Shown here: positions 28,691 to 59,398 of the stretch, piece after piece | Position numbering within the stretch: position 1 is the stretch's first letter | Layout: each line of letters begins with the position of its first letter | Origin: Hypomesus transpacificus | Taxonomy: Eukaryota > Chordata > Actinopteri > Osmeriformes > Osmeridae | Length of the DNA stretch: 64,000 nucleotides | NCBI RefSeq assembly: GCF_021917145.1 | Contig: NC_061066.1 | Span: 1,116,001-1,180,000, forward strand | Direction: 5' to 3' | Program-made: the position numbers and the translations under genes | The notes under the pieces: generated by a model | What the model saw: only the letters and a program-made list of their open reading frames with translations | Told to the model about the DNA's origin: nothing | The model's database searches: none

Positions 28691-30089
28691 ATGAAAAAGA
28701 GAAAGGAAAGTGAGATTTCACGCAGAGATTCACCTTCAGAGTCACCCAAAGTCAGCTTCCTGAGCTCCCATCTTCTTCTTCTGGAGATAGCCTCTGACAC
28801 CAACACCAGCCTTCCAGTGTGGGACAGTATTCGCTCACAACAAGTGGACATCGGATGGACTGTGACACCTTACAGTATCAATGTTTGTTTCACTCCTCTC
28901 CTGTCCAAGCCAGTGCCAGACCCAGGGTGTGGCCAAATCAGTGTCATACCCAGGACCACCCTGGCCCCAACCCAGCCCCAGACCGGAGCCGTCAGCCTTC
29001 AACAAATCATCATCCAATCACTGTCTCCATACGCAGGTTCCGACCCAAACACCCCTAATGTCCTGGTCACTTTCCCCCAGAGCACCCTCCAGATATCCCC
29101 ACCACCTCACCCTCCCGGCCTCCCCACCCCCAACCAGGTCCTCATCCCCAACTCCGTCATCCTCCCATTGCCTTTTATCATCAAGCAACCTCAACTTCCA
29201 ACTCAGACCAGCACCTCTGCCAAGAAAGATAGCGCCGTAGCCTCTACAAGCTACCAGGCCCAGTTCACAACCTCTACTCCACCCCTGTCTGCCTGTCGCC
29301 TCTTCCACACCAAGCACTCCCCTGACATCCAGATATGCGAGCACTTCCTGATCAACGATTGTTTCCTTGGGCTCAAGTGCAAGCAACATCACACGTCGTT
29401 CCCCTTCCACTGGCAGCTGCGGAACAGCACGTGCGATCAGTGGTTGGACTTTTCCACTTGTAACCAGGTACGCCTGGAGAGGCTGTACTGTAATGTCAGC
29501 AGAGACGAGATAAGCTTGCGTGATGGGTGAGTAGAGTAATGCAGCATTCTCTAATACACTATGGACATTTGTGGTTTGTTTCTGCCTTAATTAGCCAGCT
29601 ACTGTAACCAATATGTTATTGTTGCTCTGTATCTTTTTGCCCATTGTGCCTGGTAGCTGAAGACTTTAACTCTTACTGAATACTGTTAAAACTATGTCCA
29701 TGATCTTCTGCCATACCTTCTATGCACTCTTTGTTGTGTCTTTTTGAATGAAAGTATCTGTCAAATGAATGAAATGTATGCATTTATTATGTCAAGCGTA
29801 TTCAGCAATGTGAAATCTTGTGTCCAATTCACTTCATTTGGACATCATTTCCCAGCAATATGTGTTGTGAATATCTTCCAGAATGTCTGTAGTCACCTTG
29901 TCGTTTGACACTATGGAGGTTGGCAAATCTGAGAAGTATGACCTGGTGAGGCGTCTCTCCAACACCTCCAACCGAATCTGTAACCCCCACTTCCCTACCG
30001 AGTGGCACTTTTTCTGGTGGAACTACCTCAGCTGGGAGGAGTACAAACAGGTAGGGCTACTGTGCACACAACCACACACATACACATAC

Positions 30090-30139
<50 letters not shown>

Positions 30140-31549
30140 CCACACAAACACAAACATTTCCACGACCACACACAAACACATTGCCTTGGCTTCTTCCTCT
30201 GTACCAGTCAAACTCTTCTTCTGTCCTTCGACTGCATGTCATTAATACTGAGCTTTAGTGATAGCAGAGTGTTTGTGATGGCTTTGGCAGGATGTGTCTA
30301 AGCTCCTTCTGGAGACGATGGCCAGTGAAAGACTGGACTGTCGCTTCCACATCGGATCCCAGGAGTACATGGTGAACTTCCTCAGCATGACCCAGACCAA
30401 TGTCACCACAGGCTTTGAGCGCAGGATCCGATGGAGACCGGCCTACCGTTCGGTGCTCGACATCCTGCCTCACCTCAGGTACAGCCCACTGCTGAGTGGG
30501 GCTGAAGTTTAAATGGAATGGGAACAAATACAACATGTCTGAATGTGGGGGGGGGGGACATGTCAACCCCATACTTAGTGTAATCTAGATAGTGTCAAGC
30601 CCAATCTGGGGAAATCTAGACCACAGACAATACTTTTACATCGCTCCGACTTTCCCCTCACTGCACAGGACAGGCGTTTTGACTGTCCCCACTCCTGCTG
30701 ATTCCCCGGCGGGTAACTTCAGCGTGGATCCCCTGAAAGAGTTCTCCACCTGGTACCCTCCCACGTGGGCTCCAAACCCCGAGCAGAACAGCATCATGGT
30801 GGACGTGCCCCCCTTCTCTCCAGTCTACCAGAAGATCTACCGCCTGTTCCACCAGAGCCTGCCAGAGACCAGCGTGGAGATCCTCAACATCCTGCAGATT
30901 CAGAACGTCCTCCATTGGGACAAGTTCCAGAGGTATAGGAAGTGACCAATACCTACTACTTTACAAGTTTCACAATGAGTAATGCCGCCAAGTCAATGTT
31001 AATCCTATAGCACATTTAAACACAACAATGTATAATCATGTGAGTGTCTTTCCGAATGTGTTTACCGGTAGTTACCTTGTGCTAACAAGTCTGTGTTGCC
31101 CCAGACATAAGGAGCACATGCTGAAGTGTGACCCCAAGGCAGGGCAGGGGCTGGAGCGCCACCTGTTCCACGGGACCCCAGGCACCAACATCCAAGACAT
31201 CTGCCACAACAACATCGACCCGCGTGTCGCCGGGGTCAACGGCGTGTCTCATGGGTACGGTGCCTACTTTGCCTGCGACGCTAGATACTCCAACACCTAC
31301 GCCACCCCGTCTGGTGGCAGCCTGACCCAACACATGTTCCTCGCCAAGGTTCTGGTGGGAAAGATGGTCGTTGGAAAGCAGAAGTTCCGCCGTCCCCCAC
31401 CGGTCAGCAAGAACAACTGCATCCTGTACGACTCCTGTGTCGACAGCCTGCCCAAACCCTCCATTTTTGTAGTCTTTGACAGATGCCAGTGCTACCCATA
31501 CTACCTCATCAAGTACAGAGAGCTGCCCATGGTGGTGGAATTGGTGTGA
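28691..31549 (+). CDS. TIPARP/PARP7-like mono-ADP-ribosyltransferase
   Basis: Five coding exons: 28691-29526, 29882-30050, 30291-30478, 30669-30932, 31105-31549; 1902 nt, 633 aa, all GT-AG and in phase. Exon 1 encodes a Ser/Pro-rich N-terminus and then a CCCH finger (residues about 216-234, C-x7-C-x5-C-x3-H) followed by FHWQL, the order seen in TIPARP. A WWE-like domain with W-rich segments (HFFWWNYLSW) is in exons 2-3. The catalytic domain holds H508 (LFHGT), Y540 (GYGAYF) and I621 (YPYYLIKY). This H-Y-I triad indicates mono- rather than poly-ADP-ribosylation. Human TIPARP is about the same length. Role by family: ADP-ribosylates proteins, including antiviral and nuclear-receptor pathway partners. 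An acceptor (CTCTACAG) shortly upstream suggests an untranslated first exon. It may be a fish-specific TIPARP paralogue, so no symbol is given. Confidence 0.88.
30065..30137. repeat. (CA)n microsatellite in TIPARP-like intron 2
   Basis: CA units with a few interruptions, starting 15 bp after the exon 2 donor. Confidence 0.95.
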
Positions 31550-33565
31550 GCCTAGTGAGTATGTTACTTTTGTTAACAAGTAGTAAATGTTAATTCTGTA
31601 GAATATTGACTGTGACTCGAGTTACAGAGATCCAGACATAAGATGTCAAAACTGTTTACTGTTGAATATTTTTGTTCACCCGGTTCAAAGCAAAATTTTA
31701 TCTGCAGTAGATCAGCTTTTATCTTTAGATGAACACAAATGATGCATGGGTCCAGTAGAGTTTAACCATTATCAAGTAAAAAACAAAAGGATGAGTGGAA
31801 GAGGATATGCAATCTTCCAGTTTAATTCAGAGTTTCTTCATGGTAAACATTGGATGTGTTTGTATGTTTTCCAACTGTTTATTTTGACTAAGTAGTGTTT
31901 TCGAAAATAAACTGTTAAGTCAAATATTCACAAATGTTCTGTGTGTACATAAAAAAAAATTATAATAAAGCAAACATTTTCTTACTGTAAATGAAACAAT
32001 GAGTCTAAATCACTTACAATAAACTCATTTAATTTACATTCATATGAAATTAGATTTGAACATATGCCATAAAAGTACACTAGATTATGAATGGAATGTC
32101 ATTTACCAAAAATCTCATAGTAAAAGTTGTATTATTTAAATAACTTGTACGTTGTATCAAACCTTTCCCTTCGTTTGCAAAAAAGCTAAACTTCCTTAAG
32201 GGTACTGGCACATACATGATCAGTGCTGAAACATGTTGCTCTGGAATCAACCATTTTCTTCCTCAAGAGAAATCACACCACTGCTCATAAGAAGCAGACA
32301 TTCTATGACATCATTAAAAGAACCTTGTGTTTCCAAAGATCCATTGGAAGGTAGTTGTACTCTTGGGTTAGTCTTGTGACTGAAACTAGGAATTCTGAAC
32401 CCCTATGACCAAGGTATTGTTCCAGTCGTTTTATGTTTTATTATTTCAACAGTATTGTGTCGTATTATGAAATCTGATATAATTTGTAATGGGTGGGTAG
32501 ATTTATTTTGGCGAAGGTCGAGTAAAGGCCATTATATTCTCTTCCTGTCCTAACATGACATTTAATTGACATTTTGTAACATTTTCAGTTCATAGGAAAG
32601 TGAACATTATGTCAGAAACGATAAAATAAATCCCTTTATCTCTGCGGAACTACTCCATTTGTTTTCCTGCATGGTTTAAACATAGTAATGTTCTGTGACG
32701 TTATAGTACCATGCTATGTAGAAAAACTATAGACACTTCACTAAAACACAAACACAGATATTTGTAGTTAAGTAATATTCTGCTCAGATTAAACAGGAAC
32801 CTTGAGTGATTCAAACGTATTAAATGGATATGAAAGGATATAAATGTCATGGATACTTTTTTTTTTTTGAAGCAGAAATCAACAACATGGTCACAATCTC
32901 TGTGACATTAATACAAGAGCACAAAAACGAAGGAAGGCAATAAAAGCAACATTAAAACAATCTGCCACAAAATATAATGCAACGGTAATTTTCAGGCAGC
33001 AAGTCATTCAAATCTAATACCGTGTGATGCGAGTGATGAGGCATGTTCTGTGCTTGAGTTCACCTTCGCTGGAGTGTTGGGGACTGTGTCCTCTTTCCCT
33101 TTATACACATTCACCAATTAACAATGACTAAATTGTAAACTGCAAGTACAAACTGGTTAAAACACAAAACACCGCTTAAATACAAATAAAAACAAAGGCG
33201 TCATGACCTTAAGTTCCTCTCTTGGTGCAGTGGTAGTTTAATGGTTCCTGTTGGTCCGAGGGGCCCACACGTGTCTCACCCAAGTTCTCCCCTCCTCTTA
33301 GTCAGTTTGATTTGACCGTCATGATTTGACAAGTTGCTGACAGGGAGAGGAGTGGTGTTAGGAGGACATGTCATTAGCAGGAAGGAGAGCAGAGTCCATG
33401 GTTTTCCTTCCGAGGCAAAGTACAGCTGGTCAACAGTACAGGAAATCTGTGTCTGAGCACTGAAAAAGGGGAATGGTCAGGCACCCAGTCCTGTGGAGCG
33501 ATAGAGGGCGAGTGTGTATGTGTGTGTGTGGGGGGGGTTATCATGCTGAAGTGGGGCGGTTGGGG
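31550..33565. other. Convergent 3' region between TIPARP-like gene and TULP3
   Basis: AT-rich, no coding exon. It probably holds both 3' UTRs; a minus-strand AATAAA for TULP3 occurs at 32502-32507. Confidence 0.4.
31906..31911 (+). terminator. Candidate polyadenylation signal of the TIPARP-like gene
   Basis: AATAAA lies about 360 bp after the stop at 31547-31549. Confidence 0.45.
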
Positions 33566-53027
<19,462 letters not shown>

Positions 53028-53460
53028 GTTTATCCACGGTTGCTATGGATCCCCCAGCTGGTGGCCTGCAGGACAACTTTCGTTCACGCGCTTGGAAAAA
53101 TAATTGTTCCTGTGCCTTGGTTACCTCACTCGTTTACAACAGACTATGCCATTGGACAACGAGGTACTTAGGGGAAAGGTGATTGGTTAACATTGTCGGA
53201 CTGCGGTACCCTATCTAAAATTATTTTATAACATTGAGTAGACACATCAATAAGCATCAACACGATTTACAACACACACACACAAATGTATTTACTTTTA
53301 TTGCAAACCTTTGTTTCCTTTGGTCAGTGGACTACCTCCACAAAAAGTTTAGAAAAAATAAAGAAAATAGTATTAATAGTTTTTTTTTTTTTTTTTTTTT
53401 TACACGGTAGGTCTGTAGGTGGTATAAGCAGAAAGCAGCACTCCCTTTTCTAATTAACCA

Positions 53461-53466
53461 TTTATT
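53461..53466 (-). terminator. Candidate polyadenylation signal of RHNO1
   Basis: TTTATT on the plus strand reads AATAAA on the minus strand, about 95 bp past the RHNO1 stop codon. Confidence 0.5.
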
Positions 53467-53559
53467 TAATGACAGTTCATTCATTATGCATCATTATTAC
53501 TAGCCCATCAACCATAACACAACAACACTGACAAGTTGAAAATGTTTAATGTTTCCACT

Positions 53560-54627
53560 TTAGATACTAATTAGAGTTTCTGAGGTGGAAAGTTTACCTC
53601 GCTCCTTCAGCAGCTTCATTAGTCCTTGCCTCCTCCTCCATGTCACCTTCACTCCATAGTCCCTCTCTGGAGTGTCTCCCACCAAAGTCTCAAGGGTCTG
53701 TCTGTGCAGAGGAGTTGCTGGCTGGGATGGGTGTATTAGGAGATCCAGAAAGGCAGTGGAGGGACCACTGTGGCCTCCTTGGTGTAATTCTGGAGTCTCT
53801 ATATCAGGTGGAGTGAAAACATTGCTCATCCTGGGGGTTTGTCTGTTTTCTGATCCTGGATTCATAGAAGAACATGAGGGGTTGTTGTGTTGCTTAGCAA
53901 TAATGTGTTCAGCTGGATTTATTTGGTCCTCTAAGACTCTACAGGAGGTAGATGCAATTCCATTTGTCGTGTATCTCGACAAACTTGACCCCTTAGTGGT
54001 CCTTTTCCTAAGAAAGGGTGGACATTTAGGTGTCTCGGTGTCCGGAGGTGACTTTTGGACATGTTGTGATGTCTGTTGAACCCCTCTGCCCCCAACGACA
54101 GTCTCTTTTTTCTTATTTCCAGGTGCATGCTTTTGTTGGTGATCCTGAGATGTAGTCTTATTTTCGAAGGACAAGGAAGGAAACTTGCAAACGGTAGATT
54201 TCCTAGACAATTGACTACTCCTGTCCAGCATACTTGTTGCTGGTTTGGCCCTCCTCCCTCGCCTTGGAGGGACTGCGGAAATCTGCACTTGATCAAACTG
54301 TGGGCTCACCTGGAAAATTGTGAAAATAATAAGACAAGATACTGAGATACAAGAAAGAGCATTACAGGAGTCTGGAACTGTAAAGACTTTATGATGTTAA
54401 CTGATTTCCAGTTTTTTTTCTGACATGACTTCCATCATAGACAAACTTACCCAAGAAGTAAGTGCCGTGTTGCTCTGTCGTTCCTCCTCTGATACAAACG
54501 ATTTGGGATTGAGTGCTGCCTGCACTTGAGGTACATCATAGTATCTGGCTCCATCAAGTGGTGGCTCCAAAAATAACAGGGGCGACTTCAACAATGACTT
54601 TTTTCGTGATTTACGGGATCGGGGCAT
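53560..54627 (-). CDS. rhno1: RAD9-HUS1-RAD1 interacting nuclear orphan 1 (RHNO1)
   Basis: Two minus-strand exons, 54451-54627 (59 codons, donor GTAAGT) and 53560-54309 (acceptor TTTTCCAG), join in phase 0 to give 308 aa. The junction creates TSWVSPQFD, matching the conserved SWVSPxFD block of human RHNO1 that contacts the 9-1-1 clamp. Other shared blocks are the basic N-terminus (SRKSRKKS), FTPPDIETPE, and the C-terminal VTWRRRQGL...ERGKLS. Human RHNO1 is 238 aa; the extra length lies in a low-complexity Ser/Gln/Lys-rich middle. Role: binds the RAD9-RAD1-HUS1 clamp and TOPBP1 in the nucleus to support ATR-CHK1 signalling at stalled forks. It is divergent to FOXM1, as in mammals. The middle of the protein is weakly conserved, which is normal for this family. 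Confidence 0.9.
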
Positions 54628-55931
54628 TGGATGTCATTGCTTTCGACCTGTAGAGATCCCTACAAAATTGTTAAACGAGAATTGTACATATCGATAAACA
54701 CACATCTTGATGCATACTAGCATGTTGTCGGTGCTTAAGCAGTGGCCATCATGATCATACAGACGTGTCCACGGCCATGGACAAAAACAAGTGGAATTTG
54801 ATCAATCTGTTTGTTGGCAAGCAAAAGATTAGAGAAAGTGTATCGGCTTGCTATCTTCCATTTGTTCAAATAACCGACATACCTTGTTATAAAGACAGCG
54901 TACGTGAAAAGATAAATGAACATAACAGTGTGACAGGCAGGCTACTTGTTAATAGTCCTTTAGGTTCACGAAATTATGTTTTCCGAGTTATAGTGATCTT
55001 CGAGAGATTAGCTCCAAATTGAGTATGCCCAACCCGGTTAAAATACATTGTTTGCTTTATTGTAATGTCTCTCTTAGGCGGGATTCTTCCTTTTAAGCAA
55101 GTCTATTGGCTCAAAGAAAAAACCTCCACCCATTCAGGCTGATGTGGTTTATAAAACGGGTGGACTTTCATGGGTCATGGAAAACCACGTGACCGGAATT
55201 ACTCGTACTGCGCCAAAATTCAAAATCACCTTCAGAAAGAGAGACGAAATGCGTTTCACTTTCTCAGTTAGCGATAACACTTAAATCTCATATTATTGTC
55301 AGATTGTATCAACATTTCATGACGTGCATGGAGCAGATGTCCAGCAAACAAAACGTACTAGCTAGGTTGGTCAACAGTTTCATCATCTTAATATGAAGGT
55401 TTGATTCGTATGTTCATATTCATGATAGTTAGTTAACAAATGTAGCACTAGCTATCTAGCAAGGCTGCTAGCCATGTTAGAAGTCCGGCTAACCAAGCTA
55501 ACAACAAGCAACAGACTGCAGTCAATCGGAGATAACGTTGCTTTATTGTCTATTTCAGAATGTTTTTTGTGCCTTCGAGAACTAGCTGACCAACGGCTAC
55601 GTGTTCTAGAAGACAATGCATCAGAACCAAGCTGACTTTTGAAAGACGGATATTTCCAGCTACTGTAGCTCATCCACTTTAAAAGTAGCTAGCTTAGCTA
55701 CACTAGCTACAAAATCGCCAACGTTAGCTTTTGTTGCCAACGTCGATAGCTAGCTATATAATTACCATCTCTGTAAACTGGTACACCGCCAATTCAGCTA
55801 TGTAGCTAGCCAACTAACCCATCTTTTTTTACTTCGTCTTTGCTATCTGGTTACGATACGTTTACCACCTAACTGTCATTTCTGTAGACAACCTCCGAGC
55901 ACAAAGGGCCAGTCTCTGTGATTCGAGCAGA
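54628..55931. other. Divergent intergenic region RHNO1/FOXM1
   Basis: Holds the E2F/CHR control block and, from 55.44 to 55.85 kb, many GCTAGC/TAGCTA-type short motifs. No coding exon is supported apart from the probable untranslated FOXM1 exon. Confidence 0.45.
55105..55224. promoter_or_regulatory. FOXM1/RHNO1 divergent control region with E2F, CHR, E-box and CCAAT motifs
   Basis: GCGCCAAA (55210-55217) is an exact reverse E2F site. One base later TTCAAA (55219-55224) is the reverse of the CHR core TTTGAA. An inverted CCAAT (ATTGG, 55105-55109), a TATAAAA-like stretch (about 55150) and an E-box CACGTG (55186-55191) lie just upstream. E2F/CHR plus CCAAT is the classic layout of DREAM/MMB-controlled G2/M genes, and FOXM1 is one. 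The block is about 700 bp before the FOXM1 ATG and 480-600 bp before the RHNO1 ATG, so it could serve both. A splice acceptor (TTCTGTAG) near 55887 suggests an untranslated FOXM1 exon 1 starting close to these motifs. Confidence 0.55.
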
Positions 55932-58900
55932 ATGAGAGACAGCCCAAGAAGACCCTTGATCCTAAAAAGGAGGAAGCTGCCTTTCCAGCAAAATAATCCT
56001 TTGCCCTCACATGATGGACCAGATGGACTTAAGCACAAGGAACCTTCCAAGCCTTCAGGTGGTCAGTGCTTTCCTGATGGCATCCGCATCATGGACCATC
56101 CTACTATGTCTGACACCCAAGTTGTCATCATTCCCAAAACTGCGGACCTTCAGGGTGTCATCAGAGCACTCACTGCTAAGGGGAAGGAGTGTGGCTCTCA
56201 TGGACCAAATAAGTTCATTCTACTGAGTGGCAGTCTAGATGATGGGCCAGAGTCGTTTTGTCAAGCTAACTTGGATGGCGGGTTGTGCACTACCAGGACT
56301 AGTTTGGGTCTTCTCAACACACGGACAGAGGAAGAGGCAGCCATTGACTCCCTTCTGGATACTAAGCCTCTGACTACAATTAAACCATGTATGTAAAAAA
56401 AGGTTTTTGATCTTTATTCAATTTGACTCCTCCATGCCTTATGCAAATTCAGGTATTGGAATCAGCTCAGTGTCAAATCGCCAATTCGTGCTTGACATTT
56501 ACCTTTTCCTTTATTTCAGTAAACAAGGACCTTGATTGCAGTCCACTTGATGACAGCCTGACTAACATCCAATGGCTCGGCAGAATGAGTACAGATGGTC
56601 TTGGCCCTGATCCAGCCAAGAAGCCGGCTGATAAGGAGAACCAGGATGCCTGTGCTCAAATCGTCCAGGTGTGTTGCTGCTCGTCACTGTAGTGTCTGTC
56701 ACTGGGAACATGTTAACAGCCTGTCCTCAAATATGCTTCCCAGATGTTTTTGTTGTTTGCCACACACATTCCAGGGTGTACTGCCAACATTGTCCTGTTT
56801 GTCTTGACAGCCTGTCATGTATGGCACTTAAGTGTAATATGCTTCTACAAACATCACTGAAACCATTTAACTTGCTGCAGTTGTTAAGGTCTACAGAGAA
56901 GCCAATGAACAAAATAGCAGACGGCTATCATACATCTTTTACTCATGTTGTCTTACATTTGCCTAGATTCTGTTCAAGTGTATTTAAGGAGGTTGTTGAG
57001 GTCGTTTTCCTCTTTTGTTCTACAGCAGCCACAGAGCAGACAAGTAGAGACAGAGAGTGTTGTCGTGAAGGATCCCCTTTCAGAAAGACCTCCCTACTCC
57101 TACATGGCCATGATCCAGTTTGCCATCAACAGTAAAAGGAATCGAAGGATGACCCTGAAAGAGATCTACACATGGATTGAAGACCACTTCCCCTTCTTTA
57201 GATTTGTGGCCAAGCCAGGCTGGAAGGTACATTTAAATGATTTCACTATAAATTATATATATATATAGTTTAGTTTGTTGAGGAAATCAGATCTAGATGC
57301 AATACTACAAAAAACAAAGCAGTTTGTTGGCATGAGATTGTCATCCTTTTAAATCCTCTTTTACTTTTGTACCAGAATTCCATTCGCCACAACCTCTCCC
57401 TCCATGACATGTTCATCCGTGAAACAACACAAGATGGCAAAGTGTCCTACTGGACCATCCGACCAGAGGCCAACCGATGTCTGACTCTGGACCAGGTCTA
57501 CAAGGTATGCATGGGGGCAAGAGATGTTAACACATAGTAAAGCACAACACAAATCACAACTCTACAAAGTCTTTCTGAACAAGTGTATCTGTGCTTGAGT
57601 CATGTTTGACCGTGAATCCTGACTTTTTTTTTCTTTCGTAGCTGTAATGTTAACTGCTTGTTTTTGAACTGTTCCGCTTCCATCTTTCTCTCATCCCCAT
57701 TCTGCCACCCAGCCTGATGGTGACTCTGCAGCCTCCCTCTCCTCTCAGGCCATGCAGGTCTTTGACCAACAAGTAAGATGGTTTTACCTTCAGTTTACTT
57801 CTGGAACAGCCTTTTGCAGAGCACAGGGAGCCAGGGAGGACAGGACAGTCAGATGGGAGACCCCCGAACCCGATCTAGTCTTTTCTATCTGAAGTAGCAG
57901 TTTTGTTTCAGAAGCAGATGATGCGACAAGCAGACAGAAAAAGAGGCAGGCAGACACTTCCCCTGGCTTGACTTATTGATCTGTTGAGTCAGTAAGCAAC
58001 AGTATATAGCCAGCAGTAACATGCACTGTTACTCAGGCTAGCTTATGCTTGGCTATCCGATGCTGTCTGTGAAGAGAAAGGGGCCGTTTGAGACCAAATT
58101 AATGACGGAAAATTCATGATTCTTCCTTTTTGTCTTGGCAGCAGCAGAAGAGAATGGGTCCTGAAATCAAGAAAACAGCCGGTGCCTCTGGTGAGTGGAA
58201 TGGGGATTTGTGCATAATAGGAAGGAGGGGGGGGGGGGAAAACAGCTGGAAGATTGCAACATTTCCAGAGTGTAGAAACAAGACATAACCTTTTCTCTTC
58301 CTGCGCTCAACTCACTCAGAAAGGAGGATGAAACCCCTTCTCCCTCGGACTGACTCCTACCTGGTCCCCATCCAGCTGCCCATCACCCCCTCCCTCTACC
58401 TGTCCTCCAGTACCCAGCTCTCCATGCCGGCCCCCCCACAGAAATGCAGGTCCTTGGGGGGAAAGAAGGTCCGTATTGCTCCCAAGGTAAGAGAGAAAGC
58501 GCGTTTGTGTTTCCGAACAGTACGTGTGTGTGTGTGTGTGTGTGTCTACACAGTATAACACGTTTTACATGTTTGACAGGTTACACACAGCGAGACTCTC
58601 ATGTTTTGCTCCACTTTTGAGGAGGTGAAGGAGGAGCAGGTGTGTTTGCCCCTGAATAAAGACACCCCCAGGAGCATCCAGCCAGCCGCTGCAAGACGAG
58701 AGACCAGTAGCTCACGGCGCAAGCAACGCATGGTCCTCCCCTCCATCGAGGAGCCTGTTCTGTTCTTCCCAAACAGCACCTTCTTTGACTCAGGCTTGGC
58801 GTCCGACGCCTCGGCCTCTACCTTCCAGGACACCCGCGATGCCGAGCACGACCAACGGCCCGACCCGGAAAGCCCCTTCAGGCAGTACTCCTTCAAGACC

Positions 58901-59398
58901 CCCATCAAAAGCAGCCACCCAGCCTCCTCCACCCCCAGCAAGCCCCCTGTGCTGCCAGAGCCCTGGAAGGTAACCCCTCTGGGGAAGGAGAGCCGTGGCG
59001 TGCTGGACTTCAGCCCCATCCGCACACCCGGGGGGCCGAGCCTCACCCCACAGCACCACGACTTCACACCCTTCAGTTTCAGCAGCACGCCCTTCAAAGA
59101 GCTGCCCCTCTTCAACTCCCCCCGCGAGCTGCTGACGTCAGCCCGCTCCTCCTCGATGGCGGGGGGTCCCTCCTACTCCCCCCAGCGGCTCCAGGGCTGC
59201 TCCAGAGAGCTCCAGGTGGGGGGGACACCCCTGGCCAACCACTCCCTGACAGAGGGTCTGGTCCTGGACACGATGAACGATAGCCTGAGCAAGATCCTGG
59301 TGGACATCAGCTTTTCTGGTCTGGAGGATGATGACCTGGGGATGGGGAACATCAGCTGGTCCCAGCTCATCCCTGAACTCAAGGAGCCTCCTCTCTGA
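55932..59398 (+). CDS. foxm1: Forkhead box protein M1 (FOXM1)
   Basis: Eight coding exons: 55932-56388, 56520-56668, 57026-57226, 57376-57504, 57713-57772, 58142-58190, 58320-58486, 58580-59398; 2031 nt, 676 aa (human about 760). All joins are GT-AG and in phase. The N-terminus SPRRPLILKRRKLP and the TALTAKGKE-like block match FOXM1. The forkhead domain spans about residues 222-312 (RPPYSYMAMIQFAIN; recognition helix NSIRHNLSLHDMF, which starts exon 4 of this list). MKPLLPR...SYLVPIQ and KRVRIAPK-like blocks follow. The C-terminal transactivation region carries FKTPIK, STPSK and the conserved SLTEGLVLDTMNDSLSKIL and SWSQ(L/F)IPEL blocks. Role: nuclear activator of G2/M genes, opened by CDK and PLK1 phosphorylation. 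Exons 57713-57772 and 58142-58190 encode the variable linker that differs between FOXM1 isoforms. Confidence 0.95.

Noticed and set aside
28100-28720. Dioxin-response elements upstream of the TIPARP-like gene
   Set aside because: The only CACGC core seen is inside the coding exon with a poor flank; no promoter copy was found.
54765-55022. An 85-codon plus-strand frame between RHNO1 and FOXM1
   Set aside because: No recognisable domain or compositional bias of a gene, and it overlaps the divergent control region. Treated as chance.
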